A stretch of 64,000 nucleotides of DNA, from the NCBI RefSeq assembly GCF_019352175.1, contig NZ_JACBYI010000015.1, positions 1 to 64,000 of the forward strand, read 5' to 3'. Under the pieces are notes generated by a model. The model was not told where the DNA came from, did no database searches, and was given only the letters and a program-made list of their open reading frames with translations. Position 1 is the first letter of the stretch. Each line of letters starts with the position of its first letter. This DNA is from Paenibacillus sp. S150 (GTDB taxonomy: Bacteria > Bacillota > Bacilli > Paenibacillales > Paenibacillaceae). The translations under genes were made by a program, and so were the position numbers. Shown here in pieces: positions 26,557 through 34,547 of the stretch.

Positions 26557-27350
26557 GTCGCATTATTCGGTCCGCCGTTCGTCAGCACCAGGAAAGGGCC
26601 CATGGATTTGAGCGTGCCCAGAATGGACAGGAACAGGATCATCTGCAGAATACGGCCCATCATCGGAATCGAGATGTAACGCATCCGTTTCCAGCCTGTG
26701 GCTCCATCCATATCGGCGCTCTCATAGACATCCTTCGGAATACTGGTCAGTCCGACCAGGAAGAACAGCATGTTGATCCCGAAGTTCTGCCAGGCATCCA
26801 TCACCATCCCGCTGGCAAAAGCGGTCCAGCCGCCCGACAGGAACTGGACCGGCTGGTCAATCAGGTGAAGCTTCAGCAGCAGCTGGTTCAGCCCGCCGTT
26901 ATAGGGATTCAGCAAAATGTACATAACAAGCGCCATCGTGGAGCCGGGCAAAATATACGGCATGACAAACATCGCCCGGAAGATATTCCGTCCCTGCAGC
27001 CTGGAGTACAAGAGCAGGGCCAGCACAAACGCCAGGGGCAGCTCAAGCAATATTTTCAGAGAGAACAGCGCCTGCTTCCACAGGGAGGCCCAGTAAATCT
27101 GGTCGTCCATCAGACGCTTCAGATTGGCAAGTCCGGTGAACCGCTCCGGCATCACGCCGTCATAATAGTAGAATACATATTTCAAAGCCCAGCCGATCGG
27201 ATACAGTGAAAAGACCACAAAAAAGCAGACCGGAACCAGCAGCATCAAATATGCGGGGCCATACTTTCTCATAAACCGGGAGAAGCGCCCAAGGCTTCCG
27301 GTATGGAGAGAAGCGCCGGTAAGTCCCGGCTCTGCGGACAGCCTGCTCAT
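26551..27350 (-). pseudogene. 5' part of a sugar ABC permease
   Basis: The start is probably the ATG at 27350 (MSRLSAEPGL) with GGAGTG five bases ahead; the frame is open further upstream to 27455. The protein runs through five membrane helices and the coupling loop DVYESADMDGATGWKRMRYI to LTNGGPNNATE. Homologues there continue into a last helix and tail. Here the sequence switches to the binding-protein fragment and the frame ends in about 45 unrelated residues at 26424. The last helix is lost, so the protein is not functional. Confidence 0.88.
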
Positions 27351-27723
27351 GCGCCCACTCCACCCTTCATGCTTATGCCAAGGAACAGGCGCGGGAATAT
27401 TTGCGGTAAAGGATGCGGCAGTGACGGACTCTTGTCGCCGGATTTCATGGGTCATGCCCCTTTCTTTCTGTTGGTACCGCCATTATAGCACCGGCTTTTC
27501 CCGCCTTCGCCCCCTTGGACTTTGGAAATACTGCATTTTATGGGGCGGAATTTCGCGGGGGCTGCCTCACACCAAAAAAGTGGCCAGCAGTCAGATGACG
27601 GTTAAATTACAACTTTCCATTCCCTCCGTCCCCTAGCGGACCGGGAACACCCTTATTGCAAGCGGGAGCTTTGCCATTAAGCACCTGAAACCAGGGCAGC
27701 TGAGGCAGGCCCTTCCTTAAAAC
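27351..27723. other. intergenic, no gene seen
   Basis: Region upstream of the permease relic and downstream of the Cse60-like gene. I see no coding frame with a ribosome site except a short one overlapping the relic's start, and no clear promoter. Confidence 0.4.
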
Positions 27724-27750
27724 AAAAAAAGAACCGCTATGCAGCGGCTC
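27724..27750 (-). terminator. terminator of the Cse60-like gene
   Basis: On the minus strand GAGCCGCT pairs with AGCGGTTC around GCAT (27750-27731) and is followed by seven T. It lies 18 bases after the gene's stop. Confidence 0.85.
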
Positions 27751-27767
27751 CTTCGCATCTGTCCCTC

Positions 27768-27971
27768 TTATTTCGTAAAAACAACCAAAGCGGTGTACTT
27801 GCTGTCCGACTGTACTCCGTGCTCTGAATTTGTGGTCACAGCGGTAGGAACAACCTGATATTTGATATCTATAAGCTGTCCCTGCTCCATTGCCGATATG
27901 AATTCATCTATCATATCACTAAGCTCCGTTATGTTGTGAGCTTCAAAGGCCTCAATTGCATAATATGCCAT
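27768..27971 (-). CDS. small Cse60-like sporulation protein
   Basis: 67 residues, acidic and soluble. The pattern of a short helix with Asp-Glu-Phe-Ile, then IDIKYQV and a final beta strand TALVVFTK resembles the Cse60 family, small proteins made in Bacillus under the early mother-cell sigma factor, of unknown function. A strong ribosome site (GGGGAGGTGA) precedes the ATG and a TATAAT (28047-28042, minus strand) lies about 75 bases upstream. With its own terminator it is a single-gene unit. Confidence 0.7.
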   Translation of the reverse strand: MAYYAIEAFEAHNITELSDMIDEFISAMEQGQLIDIKYQVVPTAVTTNSEHGVQSDSKYTALVVFTK

Positions 27972-28082
27972 TTAAATCACCTCCCCATATCAAAATTCGA
28001 CATAAGGAATTTTTTTCCTTCTTTTACTTTATTATTTTTCCATTATAAGAAAAATCAGCCTTCCTAATTTAAATAAAATAAT

Positions 28083-30134
28083 TCAATTTTCCAGGGTGCC
28101 CCGCTCACACAGCGGAACCTCCTCCAGCATGCGGGACGACAGCTGCACACGGTAAGTTCTGATCTCAAATCCGTTCAGGCTGACCGCCTGGCGGATGCCG
28201 AGCTCCGGGAGACTGACCATAGTTGCGCCGCCGCTTCCGGTTGGCTCGAACAGGCGCAGAATGAAGCCGCCGCCGTCTTCCTCCTTCTTAAAGGCGCTGA
28301 GCTGAACGCTGTCATCCTCCAGAATGACACAAGGTCCGGGCTGCTCCCCTTCTCCTGACGGAAAGAAGGACAGGGCATAAGGCCGTTCATTATGAACCAG
28401 CGCTTCCCGGTCCACCCGTGCTCTCCGATCTGCAAGCCCACCTGCATTCAGCCAAAAGGTGTAGCAGCGCTCCCCCTGGTCCATGCGCGGCTGGAAGCGG
28501 TCCTGGGGCATAATCGGACGGTCGCCAATTGGATGCGCGCAATATCCGGCGCTCCGCAGGAGGGACAGGCGCACCTCGCCGTCGCGGAAATCCCCGCCAT
28601 AGCTTCCGTTGTTGATGCAGGTGACCGCTAGCTTCTGCGCAGCATCCTCCACCGAAATCCATTTCTGTGCCACCGTCTCCTGGCCCTCCCGGTTCAGCGG
28701 ATTCACGCCAAAGGCGGTCTGGCCCATGTAATCCCCCTGCTCCAGGACGGTTGGAATGGACAGCTTGAGCAGCTTATCCTTCTCATTCCAGTACACCCGC
28801 AGTTCGATCTCAACCTCCGTCCCCTGCTTGGGCAGCTTATAGATCTGGCATATGCTGGAGCTGCCGTACTTCAGGACCGCTTCGATCACAGTGCGGACCT
28901 CCCCGTCCTCGATCACCCGCACAGCCGCAAGCGGATGCTTTACGCCGGAGAACAGCGCGCTTTCCTCCGCATTCATCAGCGAGAACCGGCCTTCGGGCTC
29001 GTCAAAGGCCGTGATGTCCATTCGCCACGGATCTTCATTATCCTTCAGCACCAGGGGGGCGAAGGCGCCCGGATGCAGATACGCGGTTCCCCGCACAGCA
29101 TACTCATCCATAAGTCCGGTCTGCGCATTAATGACCACCAGCAGCTCTGCGGTCTCAAACCGGAAGCCTCCGTTCTGCTCCTTGAGCAGAGTCAGCGGCT
29201 TGAAGGGCAGCATGGCAATCCGGCAATCGAACCGGTTCATGGAGGAAGGGGCCAGTTCCGCTGTGAAGGCTGCTCTCTTTCTCCAGTCCAGCGGAATATT
29301 GCTGCGCTCCTTCTCCGGCTGGCAGGGGAGACGCTTCTCGTCCTGGTAAACCACTGGCATGGAGAACTCTTCCTTCCAGTTCTGGTCCTCCAGCATGAAT
29401 TCGCATTCCCATACCCCCTTCACCGCAAACGGATGCGGATTGTAGATCAGGACCGGATATTCTTTCGGCGCAGCCTTGGGCTGGCCGGCGGCCAGGGCAA
29501 AGAACGCTCTGGCCTTCAGCCGGGCGAGGATTTCAAGCCCATGGCCGAGCTGCCGCAGCGAAGCCTCCTCGGCGTTTTGCACCGAGGAACCCGGCAGAAT
29601 ATCGTGAAACTGCACAGTCAGCAAATCCCGCAGAGCTTCATGCAGATCACGGTCGGGATAGGGCAGGAGACCCTGCAGCGCAGCCGCGGACAGACGCATG
29701 AAGATGTAGGAGTCATAGCCCGCCTGCTGGAGAATCTGCACCAGCCCGCGCGTATGTCCGAAGGAATCGAAATTGATCGCCGTGGTCGGCTCCGCCCCGA
29801 ACTTCTCGCGGAAGTAGGCCTTCCCAAGCAGAATCTGGCGGACAAAGGACTCGCCGGAGATCATATTGCAGTCGGGCTGTAAATACCAGCCGCCCATGAT
29901 CCTCCATTTGCCTTCCTGAACGAGCCGCTGGATGCGCCCAAACAGCAAGGGCTCATATTCTTCAACCCACTGATAGAGAATAACCTCGTTATGGTTGAAA
30001 ATATACCCGTCATGCTCCTCGCAAAATTCTGCCGCGGCACGGAAAGTGGATACGGCTGCAGCCGCCCCTTCCTCCCATTCCCACTGCCAGACCGGGTCCA
30101 GATGGGCATTGCTCAGCAAATGCAGTTTTTTCAT
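28083..30134 (-). CDS. GH38 alpha-mannosidase with a large internal deletion
   Basis: 683 residues in one open frame, while GH38 enzymes of this type usually have about 850-1050. The N-terminus has the zinc site HLDPVW (His11, Asp13) and the nucleophile region INFDSFGHTRG (Asp123). At about residue 147 (YDSYIFMR) the sequence jumps to PYPDRDLHEALRDLLTVQFH, the segment that normally lies some 200 residues later and carries the second zinc His (about 177). The part between, which includes the catalytic acid and substrate-binding loops, is absent. The beta domains to the C-terminus look complete. The frame is kept across the junction (around base 29,690), so a stable but probably inactive protein could be made. 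The AraC regulator is encoded divergently. Confidence 0.85.
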   Translation of the reverse strand: MKKLHLLSNAHLDPVWQWEWEEGAAAAVSTFRAAAEFCEEHDGYIFNHNEVILYQWVEEYEPLLFGRIQRLVQEGKWRIMGGWYLQPDCNMISGESFVRQILLGKAYFREKFGAEPTTAINFDSFGHTRGLVQILQQAGYDSYIFMRLSAAALQGLLPYPDRDLHEALRDLLTVQFHDILPGSSVQNAEEASLRQLGHGLEILARLKARAFFALAAGQPKAAPKEYPVLIYNPHPFAVKGVWECEFMLEDQNWKEEFSMPVVYQDEKRLPCQPEKERSNIPLDWRKRAAFTAELAPSSMNRFDCRIAMLPFKPLTLLKEQNGGFRFETAELLVVINAQTGLMDEYAVRGTAYLHPGAFAPLVLKDNEDPWRMDITAFDEPEGRFSLMNAEESALFSGVKHPLAAVRVIEDGEVRTVIEAVLKYGSSSICQIYKLPKQGTEVEIELRVYWNEKDKLLKLSIPTVLEQGDYMGQTAFGVNPLNREGQETVAQKWISVEDAAQKLAVTCINNGSYGGDFRDGEVRLSLLRSAGYCAHPIGDRPIMPQDRFQPRMDQGERCYTFWLNAGGLADRRARVDREALVHNERPYALSFFPSGEGEQPGPCVILEDDSVQLSAFKKEEDGGGFILRLFEPTGSGGATMVSLPELGIRQAVSLNGFEIRTYRVQLSSRMLEEVPLCERGTLEN

Positions 30135-30299
30135 GTATTGCAGCCTCCTCTTAACCTATAGGGATGTCTCGCTTCTTCCTATATTGTGAGGCAGGACGGC
30201 AGGGGAGTACATTTCCAATTCACACGTTTATTTGTCCGATTATGATATAATCAGCAGCAACCAACGGAAAGACGCCCAGAAGAGAGGAATTTGGAGAAT

Positions 30300-31262
30300 A
30301 TGAAAATCAGTGAATGGAAAACTGTTCTGCCTCCTGTATTCAATGCATTATGCCGTGAAATCCGCATTCAGGATGCTGTAGTTGATTGGGTAGATATCAT
30401 TTTTGAACAAATTGGCACAGCCAGTAAATGCCCGTCCCATGCCCATACCTGGTTTGAGTTCAACTATGTGCTGGCCGGTCAGCTGGAGACGCAGTTCGGA
30501 GCAGATTCCATCTCTGTGCAGGAGGGGGAATTCTTCCTGATTCCTCCGGGCATGGTGCATTCCCATTCCTATACCCGCGGCAATCCGCATGAAGGACTCT
30601 GCTTCCGGTGGCGGATTGCCCGTGCTGAGCCGGAGAATGACGGAGAGAAAGCTTTTGGCTTGACGGGCGGCGGGGAGGCTGAAGGCTCATTCTATGCAAG
30701 GCTTCAGCGGCTGCATCACTGGAGGCCCGGGTCATACCGGGATGAAGAAGGCTTCGGCAGATTGCTGAAGCAGTTCCTGGAGGAGGCAGCCGTAAGCCGC
30801 TCGGAGCTGGGACTGCAGCTTCTGCTCGTCCGGCTGCTGGATCAGCTCAGCCGCCTGCAGCAGGAAATGGAGGGAGATGCGAAAGCCGTCCGGACCCCGC
30901 AAGACCCCATCGTCCGCAAGGTGGATATCTATCTGGAGGACTTTCAGGGCAGCCGCCTGAGCGTAGCCGGGCTGGCCGCCTCGCTGCATATGAGCTACGG
31001 GCATTTGTCGCGCGAGTACAAGAGGCTTACCGGATACACCATTGTAGAACGGATGAACCAGATCCGCCTGGAAAAGGCCCGGGAGCTTCTGCTCCTTCCC
31101 GGCATCCTGATTTCCGAAGCCGCAGAGCAGGCCGGCTTTGCGGATTTAAGCTACTTCAGCAGAACTTTCAAGAAACACTATGGACAAGGGCCGCAGAGCT
31201 ACCGCCGGGAGTATGCCGCAAGCATAATTCCGGCTGCGCCGGATGCGGACAGCCTTGTATAA
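30300..31262 (+). CDS. AraC-family regulator, probably of the divergent mannosidase gene
   Basis: About 320 residues. The N-terminal cupin sensor has HAHTWFEFNYVLAGQLE and FFLIPPGMVHSHSY. The C-terminal double helix-turn-helix has LSVAGLAASLHMSYGHLSREY and EAAEQAGFADLSYFSRTFKKHYG. The start is the ATG at 30300 (MKISEW); a TTG nine bases upstream is an alternative. A TATAAT lies about 50 bases upstream (30246-30251) with only a weak -35. The divergent arrangement suggests it activates the mannosidase gene in response to a sugar. Confidence 0.92.
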   Translation: MKISEWKTVLPPVFNALCREIRIQDAVVDWVDIIFEQIGTASKCPSHAHTWFEFNYVLAGQLETQFGADSISVQEGEFFLIPPGMVHSHSYTRGNPHEGLCFRWRIARAEPENDGEKAFGLTGGGEAEGSFYARLQRLHHWRPGSYRDEEGFGRLLKQFLEEAAVSRSELGLQLLLVRLLDQLSRLQQEMEGDAKAVRTPQDPIVRKVDIYLEDFQGSRLSVAGLAASLHMSYGHLSREYKRLTGYTIVERMNQIRLEKARELLLLPGILISEAAEQAGFADLSYFSRTFKKHYGQGPQSYRREYAASIIPAAPDADSLV

Positions 31263-31401
31263 AATAACCCCACAAAGCCATCCATGCCGCTGACGCGGCA
31301 CCACAGATGATGGAAATGGGGGCGTAAAGTTATTTCCAGGGGAGTGGGGCCTTGGCTTCGATGATTTACTCAGGTACTTTTCGGGGACCCCAAAACATAT
31401 A
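31261..31401 (-). repeat. intergenic repeat/possible small RNA, copy 1 (with insert)
   Basis: On the minus strand the unit runs from GGGGTCCCCG through GTACCTGAG and ATCGAAGCCAAGGCCCCAC to GTGGGGTTATTTT. CCCCAC pairs with GTGGGG and T-rich sequence follows, so the unit ends like a terminator. In this copy 67 bases with their own GCCGCG/CGCGGC-type hairpin are inserted in the loop. The second copy is at 32311-32384. It lies directly after the stop of the AraC gene. Confidence 0.65.
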
Positions 31402-31420
31402 AATTCTTATCTTTCATGCA

Positions 31421-31440
31421 GAAACGGCTGCGCCGTCCTT
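31421..31440. repeat. palindromic repeat, partial copy
   Basis: The 20-mer GAAACGGCTGCGCCGTCCTT matches the first part of the fuller copies at 32561 and 39342. The preceding AAATTCTTATCTTTCA is also shared with the 32.5 kb copy. After it the sequence diverges. Confidence 0.7.
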
Positions 31441-31801
31441 AACCGTGCAGCGCAGCTGTTTGCATTTCAGGTGTAAGGCTGGCTGCTGAAGCCAGGCGGG
31501 AAGCCAAGTGGAAAAGGTCACTTCATACTCCCCTCAGCCGCTTTTTCGCTAATCGATCCGTTTCACCCCCTTACTAAGGAATACGCCTAAATTCAGATGA
31601 ACTTGAACCATTCATCCAAAGGGCAGCCATTTTAGTGGTAAAAAGGATAACTAATCCACCGCATTCGGAGACTGGATCATCCCTAGTGGGAAAAAGTATA
31701 ACTAATCCGGCTGAAATCAGCCATATGGGGGGAGAAGGCCTCCATTAAGTGTACAAAATCCCACTAAAGCCCGTTCAAGCCAGAATTTCAGCCCATTAGT
31801 G

Positions 31802-31987
31802 TTACTTTTTCCACTTCGCTTCCGTTCCCTATGAATCTCTTCCTTGCGTTCCGCCAGCTTGTTCAGATTCTCCGGTTCAATTCAGGATAAATTAGTTTCT
31901 TTAGTTACTTTTTCCACTTCGCTTCAGTCCCCTATGAATCTCCTCCTTGCATTCCGTCAGCTTGTTCAGGTTCTCCGGTTCATTTCA
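31802..31987. repeat. two tandem 83-base direct repeats
   Basis: 31802-31884 and 31905-31987 are about 90 percent identical, 103 bases apart start to start. Both run from TTACTTTTTCCACTTCGCTT through CTATGAATCTC and CAGCTTGTTCAG to TTCTCCGGTTCA. The leading TTACTTTTTCCACTT also occurs near 165-179. Confidence 0.8.
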
Positions 31988-32147
31988 TATACATTAAGTT
32001 TCTGTATTGTGTTTTTTAAAGATTACAGACCCGCCTCCCGCTTAAACAGCGGAGCGGATGGACGGACCCGCGGAACAGCGGCAGCGGCCGCCTGGGTCTC
32101 CGGATTTTCACCGCTAAGAGACTGCGGCGAAATAAAGTACCGCTACA

Positions 32148-32189
32148 TTGTTGACAAAACTCCCAAAACCGTGGAGCTTTTGTCAACAA
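32148..32189. repeat. perfect 12-base inverted repeat
   Basis: TTGTTGACAAAA (32148-32159) and TTTTGTCAACAA (32178-32189) with an 18-base loop. The arms also contain a TTGACA, so it could be mistaken for a promoter. Function unknown. Confidence 0.6.
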
Positions 32190-32310
32190 AAGCGGGTACT
32201 CATTTCCTCGCAGCTCCTAAGGGGAATGAAATAAATCTGGAGAGCACAGCGACCCGGACAACGCTCCGTTCGCGGAGCGGCCGCTCCAAAAGCCTGAACA
32301 TATCCTGCGC

Positions 32311-32384
32311 AAAATAACCCCACAAAGTGGGGCCTTGGCTTCGATGATGTCTCAGGTACTTTGCGGGGACCCCAAAACATATAA
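32311..32384 (-). repeat. intergenic repeat/possible small RNA, copy 2
   Basis: Same unit as at 31261-31401 but without the insert. On the minus strand it reads from TTATATGTTTTGGGGTCCCC to the hairpin CCCCAC-TTT-GTGGGG and TTATTTT. About 90 percent of the positions shared with copy 1 are identical, including the presumed unpaired ATCGAAGCCAAGG. Confidence 0.65.
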
Positions 32385-32560
32385 ACCTGAATTTCGAAAG
32401 TGAATTGAACAAATCCAGATCGGACAAGGGATAGCCCCGCTTTTTCCATCACCCATTGGGTGCAAGTTGTTTTTCACAAAAAATCCCTTCGTGTAGAGCC
32501 TTTTAGATGATTTGTAGATGCTTACTTTCGAATTCAGGATAAATTCTTATCTTTCAAGTG

Positions 32561-32609
32561 GAAACGGCTGCGCCGTCCTGATAGGACGGTATCCGTTACA
32601 GCGAGAAAA
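32561..32609. repeat. palindromic repeat, full copy
   Basis: 49 bases: GAAACGGCTGCGCCGTCCT, one variable base, ATAGGACGGTATCCGTTAC, then AGCGAGAAA. GCCGTCCT pairs with AGGACGGT, and ACGGC with GCCGT in an alternative fold. It matches 39342-39390 at nearly every position. Confidence 0.8.
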
Positions 32610-32643
32610 AATCCTGACAAATCAAGAATTTCTTGATTATCAG
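32606..32643 (-). terminator. terminator of the iron-uptake operon
   Basis: Minus strand: CTGATAATCAAGA pairs imperfectly with TCTTGATTTGTCAG, followed by GATTTTTTCTC. It lies 66 bases after the stop of the ATPase gene. The same hairpin recurs at 42303-42336. Confidence 0.8.
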
Positions 32644-32708
32644 TATTGGCGGCAGCAGGATTCCGCTGCTTGGCAATAAACGCTGCAGACCAGCTGGAGT
32701 CCAGCCTG

Positions 32709-33389
32709 TTAAGCATAATTCCCGATTCTATCAGGCGTCCGAATCTCTTTGATGATTCCGTGCTCCAGACGGATTTGCCGCTCGGCCAGCTCGCCTACCT
32801 CAGGCGCATGAGTGACCATAATAATTGTATGGCCTTCTCTGTGCAGCTCCTGGAACAGCTCCAGCACAATCTTTTCATTGGACTCATCCAGATTCCCTGT
32901 AGGCTCATCGGCCAGAATCAGCGCCGGGTAGTTAATCAACGCTCTGGCGATGCATACCCGCTGCTGTTCCCCCCCGGAGAGCTGGCGCGGCAAATGCTTC
33001 GCCCGGCCCCCCAGGCCGACCCGGGCCAGGGCTGCCGCAGCCTCCTTCTCGTCAGGCATGCTGTGATAATACTGGGCCACCATCACATTCTCAAGCGCCG
33101 TGAGATGGGGGATCAGGTGAAACTGCTGGAACACCAGTCCAATCTTGTCCTTGCGGATTTCCGTCAGTTTCTTGGAGCCCAGCGAGCTGGTGACAATCCC
33201 GTCGATCTTCACCTCGCCGCTGGTTGGTTTGTCCATCAGCCCGATCATATTCAGCATCGTGCTCTTTCCCGAACCGGAGGAGCCCATGATCGACAGCCAT
33301 TCCCCCGGCTCTACAGAAAAAGTGATATTCTGCAATGCATGCAAATTCCCATATTTTTTGCCCATTCCGGAGATTTCCAGAATACTCAT
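32709..33389 (-). CDS. ABC ATPase of the FTR1/P19 iron operon
   Basis: 226 residues, MacB/LolD-type ATPase: Walker [13 protein letters not shown], signature [15 protein letters not shown], Walker [13 protein letters not shown], switch His in VTHAPEV. This group works with FtsX-type permeases that transmit force across the membrane and do not move small solutes through a channel. It is the last gene of a six-gene operon (FTR1, P19, DUF2318 protein, two FtsX permeases, ATPase) with the same content as the Campylobacter p19 iron locus, so it is presumably the motor of that system. A 20-base gap separates it from the nearer permease gene. Confidence 0.93.
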   Translation of the reverse strand: MSILEISGMGKKYGNLHALQNITFSVEPGEWLSIMGSSGSGKSTMLNMIGLMDKPTSGEVKIDGIVTSSLGSKKLTEIRKDKIGLVFQQFHLIPHLTALENVMVAQYYHSMPDEKEAAAALARVGLGGRAKHLPRQLSGGEQQRVCIARALINYPALILADEPTGNLDESNEKIVLELFQELHREGHTIIMVTHAPEVGELAERQIRLEHGIIKEIRTPDRIGNYA

Positions 33390-33409
33390 TGTCCTGTCCC
33401 CTTTCTGTG

Positions 33410-34546
33410 CTATTCCCCTTTGAGAACAACAGCCGGCTCTATGCCGATGACGGATCTTAGCGGAATCAGAGAAGCCAGTCCGGCTACGAGCAATGCGGTC
33501 ACCGTGACCAGCGGAATCACTGCCCAGCGAAAGGAAATCGGGGAGTGGAATACACTTTGCCCGATAATCTGGGCCAGAAAGTAGCCGAACACCAGACCGG
33601 CCAGTGTACCTGCCAGTGCCAGCACTCCTGCTTCGCTCAGAAATTCCAGGGAAAGAGCTTTATTGTGGGCTCCCAGCACCTTTTTCAAGGCGATCTCCTG
33701 CTTGCGCTCCATGACCATCGTCATCATCGTTGTGGCTACGCATAATAAAGTGGACAAAAGAATAATCACAACGACGATATATACAAGCGAGCTGATCTTA
33801 TCCAGCATGACTGCCTCGGAGCCGGAAATTTGCTTGATCGGGCTAAGCTTCATTTGCGGAAATTTGACATCGGCGGCAGAGGCCGCGGCATCCAAGCCCT
33901 CCCCGGCAACACTGAAGTAAGCCGCATTGGCCATGCCTTCCTGCTGAAACAGCTTCTGGGCATCCGCAAGATTGATAAAAATCTGGTTATCTTCCGTCCC
34001 GCCGCTGCTGATGGTGCCCGTCACCGTGACCTTTTGCTCATTTCCCGTTACTTCGTCCTGCAGCGGCAGGACCGTTCCAATCTTGTAACCCAGCTTCTCG
34101 GCTAATGCCTTTCCGACAAGCACCGTCCCGGAAGCCTTGCGGTCACTCTCTATTGTGCCGGTAATCTCCCAATAGGGGGTGATTTTGGAGATTTGATCAA
34201 ACCAGGTGCCTACCACCACAAGTCTGCGGGAATTAATTTTCACCAGCCCGTACAGGTTCGATGTGTATCCCACTACATCCTCCTGCGGGAATATGCCGGC
34301 AATCTCCTGGGCGGTGCTCTCCGGAAATACTTTTTGCTGGGATTCCGCAGTAGGGGTGAGGATTAGATTGGCACCGTAGGACCGGAATTCCATCCCCATT
34401 TTAATGTTGATATCGTAATATACGCTGAGTAATCCCGAGATCACTGCAGTTCCGACAATGATGGCGAACAAAGCAATTAACATTCTCGATTTTCTAAGCT
34501 GAAAGGAGCTGGCCAGCATTCTGAAGAACATCGCTGATTTACGCAT
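33410..34546 (-). CDS. FtsX/MacB-type permease of the iron operon (second)
   Basis: 378 residues: one N-terminal helix (about 22-44), a MacB-type extracellular domain of about 200 residues, and three C-terminal helices (from about 255), ending EPAVVLKGE. The order is that of the FtsX superfamily. It resembles the neighbouring 433-residue permease, so the two probably form a heterodimer. The gene follows that permease by one base and precedes the ATPase. In the p19-type systems the pair is thought to act on the extracytoplasmic iron proteins. Confidence 0.92.
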   Translation of the reverse strand: MRKSAMFFRMLASSFQLRKSRMLIALFAIIVGTAVISGLLSVYYDINIKMGMEFRSYGANLILTPTAESQQKVFPESTAQEIAGIFPQEDVVGYTSNLYGLVKINSRRLVVVGTWFDQISKITPYWEITGTIESDRKASGTVLVGKALAEKLGYKIGTVLPLQDEVTGNEQKVTVTGTISSGGTEDNQIFINLADAQKLFQQEGMANAAYFSVAGEGLDAAASAADVKFPQMKLSPIKQISGSEAVMLDKISSLVYIVVVIILLSTLLCVATTMMTMVMERKQEIALKKVLGAHNKALSLEFLSEAGVLALAGTLAGLVFGYFLAQIIGQSVFHSPISFRWAVIPLVTVTALLVAGLASLIPLRSVIGIEPAVVLKGE

Positions 34547-34547
34547 G

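Larger units (their letters stand above)
31263..32708. other. 1.4 kb repeat-rich region without a gene
   Basis: No frame here has a ribosome site or resembles a protein; the longest (31844-32317, plus) crosses repeats and a hairpin. Besides the repeats listed separately it contains several related short motifs around TAGTGGNAAAAAGNATAACTAA (about 31634-31655 and 31685-31705) and GC-rich palindromes near 32.26-32.29 kb. Confidence 0.6.

Noticed and set aside
32148..32189. Promoter from the TTGACA inside the inverted repeat
   Set aside because: No -10 at the right distance and no gene downstream; the symmetry explains the motif better.
31844..32317. Possible 157-residue gene in the repeat region
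   Set aside because: It crosses a tandem repeat and a perfect inverted repeat, has no ribosome site and ends inside another repeat.
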